DNA of 11,319 nucleotides, taken from contig CAMIMK010000072.1 in assembly GCA_946221765.1 (NCBI GenBank), positions 1 to 11,319 of the forward strand, read 5' to 3'. The DNA comes from an uncultured Rhodovulum sp. Lineage in GTDB: Bacteria > Pseudomonadota > Alphaproteobacteria > Rhodobacterales > Rhodobacteraceae. The translations under genes and the position numbers were made by a program. The notes beneath the pieces are model-generated. The model saw only the letters and a list, made by a program, of their open reading frames with translations, was not told the origin of the DNA and made no database searches. Positions 6,195 through 11,319 of the stretch are shown here, piece by piece. The stretch's first letter is position 1, and every line of letters starts with the position of its first letter.

Positions 6195-7453
6195 GCGCCG
6201 TCCTGCACCGCCTGCCGAACGGGGTGCGGCTGGCGGTCGAGCCGATGCCGGACTTTCATTCCGCCGCGATCGGCATCCATATCACCACCGGCAGCCGCCA
6301 CGAGCGGCCGGAGCAGAACGGCATCGCGCATTTCCTCGAGCACATGGCCTTCAAGGGCACGCCGACGCGCACTGCCCGCTCGATCGCCGAGGAGATCGAG
6401 GATGTGGGCGGCTACATCAACGCCTATACCGGCAAGGAAATGACCGCCTACCATGCCCAGGTCCTCGGGCCGGATGTGGAGCGGGCCTTCGACGTGCTGG
6501 CCGACATCATCCTGAACCCGATCTTCGCCGAGGCCGATATCGAGCTGGAGCGCAACGTCATCCTCCAGGAAATCGGCGCCATGCTCGACACGCCCGAACA
6601 GGCGGTCTGGGAATGGCTGGGCGAGGTCGCCTATCCCGACCAGCCGCTCGGCCGCAGCATCCTCGGGCCGGCGGAGCGGGTGGCTGCCTTCCGGCGCGAG
6701 GATTTCCTCGCCTTCACGGGCGAGCATTACGGGCCCGAGCAGATCATCGTCACCGCCGCAGGTGCCGTGGACCCCGATGCGATGCTTGCGCTCACCGAGC
6801 GGCACCTCGGCCACCTTGCCCGGCGCCCGGTGATGCCGGTGGACGCAGCGCGCTTTGCCGCCGGCGAGCGCCGGGTGCGGCGCAAGCTCGAACAGGCCCA
6901 TGTCGCCTTCGCCTTTCCCGCGCCCGGGATCCGCGCCGAGGATTATCATGCCGCGCGCATCTATGAGGTGGCGCTGGGGGGCGGTCTTTCCTCGCGCCTC
7001 TTCCAGGAGATCCGCGAGAAGCGCGGCCTCTGCTATACGATCGGCACGCATTTCTGGCCGCATTCGGATTCCGGCACGCTCTACGTGTTCTCCGGCACCG
7101 GGGCGGACAAGCTGCGCGAGCTGACCGAGGTGGCGATGGACGAGATGCGGCGTGCCGCCGAGGGCTTCGCCCCCGAGGAAATCGAGCGCGCCCGGGCGCA
7201 GATGCGGGCCGGGCTGCTGATGGGGCTGGAAACCCCGTCCGACCGGCGCGAGTGGCTGGCGCGCGGCGTTGCCACGCGCGACCGGCTGCCGGATATCGAC
7301 GAGGTGCTGGGCCGGATCGCCGCCGTCACGGCGGAGGATGTGCGCCGCGTCGCCGGCGAGGTCATCTCGGGGGCGGGCCCGGCCGTGTCGCTGCTCGGAC
7401 CGATCGGCAGCGCGCCGCGCCGCGCCCTCCTGGCGGAGCGGTTGGCGGCCTGA
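6191..7453 (+). CDS. M16 family zinc peptidase (processing peptidase-like)
   Basis: A 420-residue M16B-type metallopeptidase, homologous to the mitochondrial processing peptidase beta subunit. It overlaps the thrC stop by ATGA, so translation is coupled. The inverted zinc motif HFLEH is at 47-51, giving ligands H47 and H51 and catalytic E50. The third ligand, E127, lies exactly 76 residues after H51 in ERNVILQE, the family spacing. The second half holds GGGLSSRLFQEIREKRGLCY (263-282), whose R278 and Y282 match the conserved Arg/Tyr pair of active members. One subunit therefore appears to carry both the zinc site and the substrate-binding pair. I see no signal peptide, so it is probably cytoplasmic. 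The physiological substrate of the bacterial proteins is not established. Position after thrC is common in alphaproteobacteria, but the link is unexplained. Confidence 0.93.
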   Translation: MSAVLHRLPNGVRLAVEPMPDFHSAAIGIHITTGSRHERPEQNGIAHFLEHMAFKGTPTRTARSIAEEIEDVGGYINAYTGKEMTAYHAQVLGPDVERAFDVLADIILNPIFAEADIELERNVILQEIGAMLDTPEQAVWEWLGEVAYPDQPLGRSILGPAERVAAFRREDFLAFTGEHYGPEQIIVTAAGAVDPDAMLALTERHLGHLARRPVMPVDAARFAAGERRVRRKLEQAHVAFAFPAPGIRAEDYHAARIYEVALGGGLSSRLFQEIREKRGLCYTIGTHFWPHSDSGTLYVFSGTGADKLRELTEVAMDEMRRAAEGFAPEEIERARAQMRAGLLMGLETPSDRREWLARGVATRDRLPDIDEVLGRIAAVTAEDVRRVAGEVISGAGPAVSLLGPIGSAPRRALLAERLAA

Positions 7454-7457
7454 CCCG

Positions 7458-8042
7458 ATGATGCTCGCGTTCCGGCGTCAGGTCCCGCCCGCCATCGAGA
7501 CCGAACGGCTGTGGCTCCGGCTGCCCGAGCTGACCGACCATGCGGAATGGACGCGCGTCCGCCGCGAGGGCGAGGCCTTCCTGCGCAAATGGGAGCCGAG
7601 CTGGTCCGAGGACCATTTCAGCCGCCGGGCCTTCCGCAACCGCGTCTACTGGGCCTGGCGCTCGCGCGACGAGGGCAAGGCGCTGCCGCTCTTCCTGATC
7701 CGGCGGTCGGACCAGCAGCTGCTGGGCGCGATCACCCTCGACAACATCCGGCGTGGCCCGGCCCAGTCGGCGCAGGTCGGCTACTGGATCGGCCCGGAAT
7801 TCGCGCGGCAGGGCTTCATGGCCGAGGCGCTGGCCGGCCTCGTGCGCCACAGCTTCCGCAGCCTCGACCTCGGCCGCATCGAGGCGGCCTGCCTGCCCGA
7901 GAACACCCCCTCGCGCCGGACGCTGGAGCGGACCGGCTTCGTGCACGAGGGCGAGGCGCGGCGTTACCTCCAGATCGACGGCCGCTGGCGCGACCATGTG
8001 CTCTATGCGGTGCTCCGCCCCGAACGGGAGATGGGGGAGTGA
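7458..8042 (+). CDS. RimJ/RimL-like GNAT acetyltransferase
   Basis: A 194-residue acetyl-CoA-dependent N-acetyltransferase of the GNAT superfamily, RimJ/RimL type. That type acetylates N-terminal alpha-amino groups of proteins or other small amines. ETERLWLRLPE (14-24) is the typical beta-1 start. GYWIGPEFARQGFMAEAL (108-125) is motif A with the acetyl-CoA pyrophosphate loop. NTPSRRTLERTGFVHEG (149-165) is motif B, with the Asn and the GF turn conserved. The start is the ATG at 7458, 4 bases after the peptidase stop; a second ATG follows at 7461. No good Shine-Dalgarno is visible, so translation probably depends on coupling. Its stop overlaps the next gene. The substrate cannot be told from sequence, and a true ribosomal-protein target (RimJ or RimL) is only one possibility. 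Confidence 0.9.
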   Translation: MMLAFRRQVPPAIETERLWLRLPELTDHAEWTRVRREGEAFLRKWEPSWSEDHFSRRAFRNRVYWAWRSRDEGKALPLFLIRRSDQQLLGAITLDNIRRGPAQSAQVGYWIGPEFARQGFMAEALAGLVRHSFRSLDLGRIEAACLPENTPSRRTLERTGFVHEGEARRYLQIDGRWRDHVLYAVLRPEREMGE

Positions 8043-9466
8043 CCGCGCATGCGGGCCTCGCCCCGGCCGACGAAGCCTTCGTCGCGCGCCTGCGCGCCGC
8101 GCTAGGCAGCGATGCGGTCCGCCCGGCGGAAGAGCGGTTCCTGGAGGAGCCGAGGGGCCGCTATCGCGGGCAGGCGGCGGCGGTGCTCCTGCCGCGCAGC
8201 CCGGAGGAGGTCGCCGCCGTCGTGCGCCTCTGTGCCGAGGCGCGGGTCGGGATCGTGCCCTATTCCGGCGGCACCGGGCTCGTGGGGGGCCAGCTTGCCG
8301 AGGCGGGGCCGATGCCGGTCCTGCTTGCCTTCGAGCGCATGGCCCGCATCCGCGACTTCGACTCGGCGACCGGGCTGATGGTGGCGGAAGCCGGGGCAAT
8401 CCTTGCCGATGTCCGGGCGCTGGCGGCGACGGAGGGCCTTGCCTATCCGCTGTCGCTCGCCTCCGAGGGCTCGGCCCGGATCGGCGGCCTGCTCGCGACC
8501 AATGCCGGGGGGGTCAGCGTCCTGCGCAATGGCAGCGCCCGCGACCTCTGCCTCGGCGTCGAGGCGGTGCTGGCGAGCGGCGAGATCCTCCATGGCCTCG
8601 CCCGGGTGCGCAAGGACAATGCCGGCTACGACCTCCGCCACCTGCTGATCGGCTCCGAGGGCACGCTCGGCCTCATCACCGCCGCGACGCTCCGTCTGGT
8701 GCCCGCCCCGGCGGAAGCCGCCTGCGCCTGGGCGGCCGTGCCGGACGTGGGGGCGGCGCTGCGGCTGCTCGGCCTCGCCCGTGCAGGGCTCGGGGGGGCG
8801 CTCTCCGCCTTCGAGCTGATCGATACGAGCGGCCTCGGCTTCCTGGCCGAGGTGATGCCCGAGATCCCCCGCCCGCCGGCCTTCCCCGCGCCCTGGGTCG
8901 TGTTGCTGGAGGCGGAGGACAGCGCCGGCGCGGCCATCGGCTCCCGGCTGGAGGCGGTGCTCGGCGCGGCGCTGGATGAGGCGCTCGTCGCGGATGTCCT
9001 CGTCGCCCAGTCCGAGGCCCAGCGCGCGGCCTTCTGGACGGTCCGCGAGACGATCCCGCTCGCCAACCGCCGGATCGGCGCCATTGCCAGCCACGACATC
9101 TCGCTGCCGGCCGCGCGGCTGGCAGAGTTCCTCGTCGCGACCGATGCCGATGTGCAGCGGCTGGCGCCGGGTGTGCGGGTCAACTGCTTCGGCCATCTCG
9201 GCGACGGCAACCTGCACTACAACCTCTTTCCGCCGGCCGGGGGGCATCGCGGCGCCTTCGACGGCGTGCGGGCCGCGCTCACCCGCGCCGTCCATGACCG
9301 TGTCCACGCCTTCGGCGGGTCGATCGCGGCCGAACATGGGATCGGCCGGCTGAAGGTGGCGGAGCTCGAACGCTATGCCGATCCTGCCGCGCTGAGGGCG
9401 ATGCGGGCGATCAAGTCCGTGCTCGATCCCGTCGGCATTCTCAATCCGGGCGCGGTCCTGGCCTGA
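8039..9466 (+). CDS. FAD-linked 2-hydroxyacid oxidoreductase (GlcD/D2HGDH-like)
   Basis: A 475-residue flavoprotein of the FAD-binding-4 / FAD-oxidase-C class, which includes D-lactate dehydrogenase, GlcD and D-2-hydroxyglutarate dehydrogenase. The start is GTG at 8039, overlapping the preceding stop (GTGA), with CGGGAG at 8025-8030 upstream. The FAD domain shows PYSGGTGLVGGQ (74-85), ASEGSARIGGLLATNAGG (141-158) and RKDNAGYDLRHLLIGSEGTL (191-210). The C-terminal domain has FGHLGDGNLHYN (384-395) and EHGIGRLK (432-439). H386, H393 and E432 match the metal-binding triad of D-2-hydroxyglutarate dehydrogenases. DPVGILNPG (463-471) is the usual C-terminus. Electrons probably pass to a quinone or electron-transfer flavoprotein. 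D-2-hydroxyglutarate is my favoured substrate, D-lactate or glycolate being alternatives. No GlcE or GlcF partner genes follow. Confidence 0.9.
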   Translation: MTAHAGLAPADEAFVARLRAALGSDAVRPAEERFLEEPRGRYRGQAAAVLLPRSPEEVAAVVRLCAEARVGIVPYSGGTGLVGGQLAEAGPMPVLLAFERMARIRDFDSATGLMVAEAGAILADVRALAATEGLAYPLSLASEGSARIGGLLATNAGGVSVLRNGSARDLCLGVEAVLASGEILHGLARVRKDNAGYDLRHLLIGSEGTLGLITAATLRLVPAPAEAACAWAAVPDVGAALRLLGLARAGLGGALSAFELIDTSGLGFLAEVMPEIPRPPAFPAPWVVLLEAEDSAGAAIGSRLEAVLGAALDEALVADVLVAQSEAQRAAFWTVRETIPLANRRIGAIASHDISLPAARLAEFLVATDADVQRLAPGVRVNCFGHLGDGNLHYNLFPPAGGHRGAFDGVRAALTRAVHDRVHAFGGSIAAEHGIGRLKVAELERYADPAALRAMRAIKSVLDPVGILNPGAVLA

Positions 9467-9512
9467 GCATCGTGGCGCTCGGGCGGCTTGTCTTCCGGGG
9501 GAGGGGGGAATT

Positions 9513-9547
9513 GCGCCCCCTTCGTGGGGGGGGAACGAAGGGGGCGC
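9513..9547 (+). terminator. Perfect 13-bp hairpin after the FAD oxidase gene
   Basis: GCGCCCCCTTCGT at 9513-9525 pairs exactly with ACGAAGGGGGCGC at 9535-9547, around a 9-base loop of eight Gs and one A. It lies 46 bases past the FAD oxidase stop and is the strongest hairpin in the window. No U-tract follows on either strand. It may therefore act as a Rho-assisted terminator or as a 3'-end RNA stabiliser rather than a textbook intrinsic terminator. Confidence 0.6.
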
Positions 9548-9648
9548 GTATCCAGACTGGAGGGTCTGATTTGCAAGCAGCTGTTCGTTTCCGAACAAGG
9601 ACTTTTTCGCCCGAAATCGTTACCAAAAGTTTAACGTTAACGAACGTG

Positions 9649-9742
9649 ATCCCGCTAAAGTTGATAATTTTAACGAATGCGCAGCGTAACCCGTGGGCGT
9701 TTCATTCTGAAAAATGAAATTATTTCATTTGTTTAGCGGGAT
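9649..9742. repeat. 11-bp perfect inverted repeat enclosing 72 bases
   Basis: ATCCCGCTAAA at 9649-9659 is the exact reverse complement of TTTAGCGGGAT at 9732-9742. The right arm contains the stop codon of the minus-strand flavin reductase and its last codons. The enclosed DNA is AT-rich. The element could be a small MITE-like unit, an inverted duplication of the gene end, or a long hairpin in the reductase mRNA. Only a 2-base TG could be a target duplication, which is not persuasive. Confidence 0.5.
9712..9730. repeat. 19-bp AT-rich palindrome
   Basis: AAATGAAAT at 9712-9720 and ATTTCATTT at 9722-9730 are perfect arms around one central T. A further TTTCATT at 9700-9706 can pair with AATGAAA at 9713-9719. 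Read on the minus strand, the palindrome directly follows the flavin reductase stop and is followed by a run of Ts. It could serve as a weak terminator for that gene. Alternatively, its symmetry suits a dimeric repressor, but no gene start lies nearby. Confidence 0.5.
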
Positions 9743-10353
9743 TGTGGTTTCGGTCGGTCGAGCGGAAACACATGGTCCACGGCGGTATAGTCGCGGTAGC
9801 CGAGACGCGCCAGGGGCTGGTAGCGCGTAACGTCCACCATGCCGTCGACGATGACCGAGTCGTCGATATGAACCCCCACGACCGTGCCGATGACGAGGAT
9901 ATTGGCGGGGCCGGGCAGGTCGATCATCCGCCACAGCTGGCACTCGAGGGCTGCCGGGGCCGCGGCCACCCGGGGCGGCCGCACCACCCGGCTCTCGGCC
10001 CGGGCAAGACCCGCCGCCGCGAATTCGTCCTCTCCCGCCGCGAGGCCCGCCGAGGTGACGTTCATCGCGTCGCGCAGGGCGTAGGAGACGATGTTGCAGA
10101 CGAATTCGCCCGTCTCGCGGATATTGGCCGCGGTATCCTTGCGCTCGCCCTCCCGCCCCGGTTTCGTCCCGGTGCTGGAATAGATCACCATCGGCGGCTC
10201 GTCGGCGATGGCGTTGAAGAAGCTGAACGGTGCCAGGTTGGCGTGGCCTGCCGTGTCCAGCGTCGAGATCCAGCCGATCGGCCGCGGGGCGATCAGCGCC
10301 TTGAACGGATTGTGGGCAAGTCCGTGCCCTGCGACGCCGGGTTGATAGAACAT
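9733..10353 (-). CDS. Flavin reductase-like FMN-binding protein
   Basis: A 206-residue protein of the flavin reductase-like split-barrel family, which binds FMN and typically reduces flavin with NAD(P)H or acts as an FMN oxidoreductase. I place the start at the ATG 10353-10351, giving MFYQPG, because AGGGAGA lies about 6 bases upstream; another ATG 9 codons earlier lacks such a site. The N-terminal motif NPFKALIAPRPIGWISTLD (15-33) and the loop ANLAPFSFFNAI (38-49) are typical of FMN binding in this family. DTAANIRETGEFVCNIV (73-89) and the C-terminal YQPLARLGYRDYTAVD (178-193) are also characteristic. It is transcribed alone, convergent with the FAD oxidase gene and divergent from the following GNAT. 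No monooxygenase partner is nearby, so its physiological substrate is unknown. Confidence 0.9.
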   Translation of the reverse strand: MFYQPGVAGHGLAHNPFKALIAPRPIGWISTLDTAGHANLAPFSFFNAIADEPPMVIYSSTGTKPGREGERKDTAANIRETGEFVCNIVSYALRDAMNVTSAGLAAGEDEFAAAGLARAESRVVRPPRVAAAPAALECQLWRMIDLPGPANILVIGTVVGVHIDDSVIVDGMVDVTRYQPLARLGYRDYTAVDHVFPLDRPKPQSR

Positions 10354-10472
10354 CCGTGTCTCCCTTTCCGAGGCGGGCATTTTGCCTTTGCCCGAGGTTG
10401 GGTCCATGCTAGGCGGACGCCGAGTGGCGCCCGGGGACGGGCGCCGGAACCCCGCACCCGCTCTCTCCTTCC
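10354..10472. promoter_or_regulatory. Divergent flavin reductase / GNAT control region
   Basis: This 119-base gap between divergent starts must hold any promoters of both genes. The reductase ribosome binding site (minus-strand AGGGAGA) falls at about 10360-10366. On the plus strand, TTGCCT (10382-10387) and CATGCT (10405-10410) stand 17 bases apart and make a weak promoter candidate for the GNAT gene. No operator-like palindrome stands out. Confidence 0.3.
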
Positions 10473-10991
10473 ATGTTCCGCATCCTGAACGAAACCCCCG
10501 CCGACAGCGCAGAGGTGGAATTCCTCTACGACCTCTGTTTCGCACCGGGGCGGACGGCGCTGTCGTCCTATCGCCTGCGCGAGGGCGTGGACCCGATCCC
10601 GGGCCTGTCGCTCGTTGCCCGCGACGATTACGACAGCATCGGCGGCGCGATCCGCTACTGGCCGGTTCGTGTCGGCCCGGGCGGTCCGGAGGCGCTGCTG
10701 CTCGGCCCCGTGGCGGTCCACCCCACCCGGCAGGGCGAGGGGCTCGGCGCGCTGCTCATCACCGACAGCCTGGAGCGCGCCCGGGCCCAGGGCTGGACCC
10801 GGGTCATCCTCGTCGGGGATGCGCCCTATTACCGGCGCTTCGGCTTCAGCCGGGAGGCCGCGCTGGCCCTCGACTATCCGCCGCCGACCAACCCCGACCG
10901 GCTGCTGGCGCGCGCGCTGGTGCCCGGCGCTTTCGAGGGCATTGGCGGCATGGTCTCGCCCTGGTGGAGCGCGCTCCCTGACGGCGCATAG
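10473..10991 (+). CDS. YhbS-like GNAT N-acetyltransferase
   Basis: A 172-residue GNAT-superfamily acetyltransferase resembling the YhbS group. LLLGPVAVHPTRQGEGLGA (75-93) contains the acetyl-CoA loop RQGEGLG (86-92). VILVGDAPYYRRFGFS (111-126) is the motif-B region in which YhbS-type proteins carry the YYxRFGF turn. The start at 10473 gives a typical N-terminus (MFRILNETPADSAEVEFLYD), but no Shine-Dalgarno is visible in the C/T-rich bases just before it, so it may be leaderless or weakly translated. The substrate is unknown. It is unrelated in detail to the RimJ/RimL-like gene at 7458-8042. It is divergent from the flavin reductase and convergent with ptsP. Confidence 0.88.
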   Translation: MFRILNETPADSAEVEFLYDLCFAPGRTALSSYRLREGVDPIPGLSLVARDDYDSIGGAIRYWPVRVGPGGPEALLLGPVAVHPTRQGEGLGALLITDSLERARAQGWTRVILVGDAPYYRRFGFSREAALALDYPPPTNPDRLLARALVPGAFEGIGGMVSPWWSALPDGA

Positions 10992-10992
10992 C

Positions 10993-11016
10993 CGCGCCCG
11001 AGGCGCTCGGGGCGCG
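10993..11016 (+). terminator. Possible terminator hairpin after the GNAT gene
   Basis: CGCGCCCGAG (10993-11002) pairs with CTCGGGGCGCG (11006-11016) with a single bulged G and a 3-base loop, starting 1 base after the stop at 10991. No U-tract follows. It is a plausible 3' end structure, but its strength as a terminator is uncertain. Confidence 0.4.
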
Positions 11017-11057
11017 TCCGCCAGGCATCCATGATCCGATGCGGCGGGGGGCATGCG

Positions 11058-11091
11058 ACATGACCGTCTCCGGCCGCGCCGACTGTCATGT
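11058..11091. repeat. 11-bp inverted repeat in the convergent gap
   Basis: ACATGACCGTC (11058-11068) and GACTGTCATGT (11081-11091) are inverted copies with one mismatch, separated by 12 GC-rich bases. Just after it, GGCGCC is tandemly repeated at 11095-11106, making a 12-base palindrome. The repeat lies between the ends of two convergent genes, so a two-way transcription stop is the simplest reading. Confidence 0.45.
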
Positions 11092-11168
11092 TTGGGCGCC
11101 GGCGCCTACCCGTGTGCGGCCAGCGCACCGGGGGAGGGGGCTCGCCGATCGGACGGCAGGGATGGGGA

Positions 11169-11319
11169 TCAGCCGGTCAGCAGACGGGCCTCTCGCATCC
11201 AGGCTTCCAGCCCGGCGCGGATGCTGCCGTCGCCGCCCGCGATCAGGCTGTCGATCGTGGCGCGGGTGGCACTGATGTCCGCCTGCCGCAGCAGGGCCTT
11301 GACCGGACCGATCGAGGCA
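11169..11319 (-). CDS. ptsP: PEP-protein phosphotransferase PtsP, C-terminal 49 codons
   Basis: The 3' end of a minus-strand gene that continues beyond the window. The stop TGA is at 11171-11169. The visible 49 residues begin ASIGPVKALLRQADI and end EARLLTG. The segment ASIGPVKALLR, close to the C-terminus, matches the end of the enzyme I fold, where this Ser/Ile/Pro-rich turn precedes the last helices. In alphaproteobacteria the single enzyme I is usually PtsP (EINtr), which transfers phosphate from PEP to NPr in the regulatory nitrogen-related phosphotransferase system. The GAF domain, active-site histidine and PEP-binding residues lie outside the window, so PtsP rather than a sugar-type PtsI is inferred from taxon. 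The stretch was identified by translating the short end fragment. Confidence 0.7.
   Translation of the reverse strand, partial: ASIGPVKALLRQADISATRATIDSLIAGGDGSIRAGLEAWMREARLLTG

Larger units (their letters stand above)
9467..9732. other. Convergent gene-free gap with AT-rich island
   Basis: This 266-base gap separates the ends of two convergent genes. Its first part (9497-9547) is G-rich and holds a long hairpin. It then turns AT-rich: in 9601-9720 I count 48 G/C of 120 bases (40%), against about 70% in the neighbouring genes. The AT-rich part contains TTAACGTTAA (9631-9640), two copies of TTAACGAA (9637-9644, 9670-9677) and palindromes described separately. Small hairpins CAGAC/GTCTG (9553-9568) and TGTTCG/CGAACA (9582-9597) precede five Ts at 9603-9607. 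A possible open frame at 9472-9717 has no coding character. I recognise no RNA gene. Confidence 0.6.

Noticed and set aside
8102..9598. 498-codon minus-strand open frame opposite the FAD oxidase gene
   Set aside because: The plus strand encodes all conserved motifs of the oxidase. The antisense frame lacks domain motifs and simply mirrors its codon bias.
9472..9717. 81-codon plus-strand open frame in the AT-rich gap
   Set aside because: It crosses the perfect hairpin and the AT-rich island, has no ribosome binding site, and its composition changes sharply along its length, so it does not look coded.
10293..11054. 253-codon minus-strand open frame opposite the YhbS-like GNAT
   Set aside because: The GNAT acetyl-CoA motif on the plus strand is clear, while the antisense translation shows no family features.
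1..11319. Defence island, phage or novel multi-gene system
   Set aside because: All genes belong to recognised housekeeping families, spacing is typical of chromosomal operons, and no transposase, integrase, toxin-antitoxin pair, reverse transcriptase or CRISPR repeat is visible.

Overview
The window is a chromosomal stretch of a GC-rich alphaproteobacterium (about 70% G+C by eye). It is most likely from the Rhodobacterales (Rhodobacter/Paracoccus group). The main reason is the aa3-type cytochrome c oxidase cluster, which has coxB followed directly by ctaB with no coxA between them. That split arrangement is the one known from Paracoccus and Rhodobacter. The upstream divergent neighbour reads as tldD, and the downstream series SURF1, threonine synthase, M16 peptidase also fits that group. 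Every gene wholly inside the window appears intact; tldD and ptsP are cut by the window ends.

Layout. 1-138 (-): 5' end of tldD. 139-351: divergent control region. 352-3907 (+): oxidase operon coxB, ctaB, coxF-like small membrane protein, ctaG (Cox11), coxC, with tight spacing or overlaps. It is closed by a strong hairpin at 3937-3960. 4111-9466 (+): second tight run of SURF1, thrC, M16 peptidase, RimJ/RimL-like GNAT and FAD-linked oxidase, with three stop/start overlaps or near-overlaps. 9467-9732: gene-free convergent gap holding a perfect 13-bp hairpin, a small AT-rich island (about 40% G+C) and several inverted repeats. 9733-10353 (-): flavin reductase-like protein. 10473-10991 (+): YhbS-like GNAT. 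10992-11168: short convergent gap with hairpins. 11169-11319 (-): 3' end of ptsP.

How the genes work together. CoxB and CoxC are structural subunits of the oxidase. CtaB makes heme O, the precursor of heme A. Cox11/CtaG delivers copper to CuB of subunit I. SURF1 assists heme a insertion, and the CoxF-like protein is a probable assembly factor. Subunit I itself must be encoded elsewhere. thrC, the peptidase, the acetyltransferase and the FAD oxidase have no evident functional link to respiration or to each other, apart from likely translational coupling.

I found no mobile element with a transposase, no CRISPR array, no RNA gene and no convincing undescribed multi-gene system. The least explained part is the gap at 9467-9742. 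There an 11-bp perfect inverted repeat, one arm of which overlaps the reductase stop codon, encloses AT-rich palindromic DNA.
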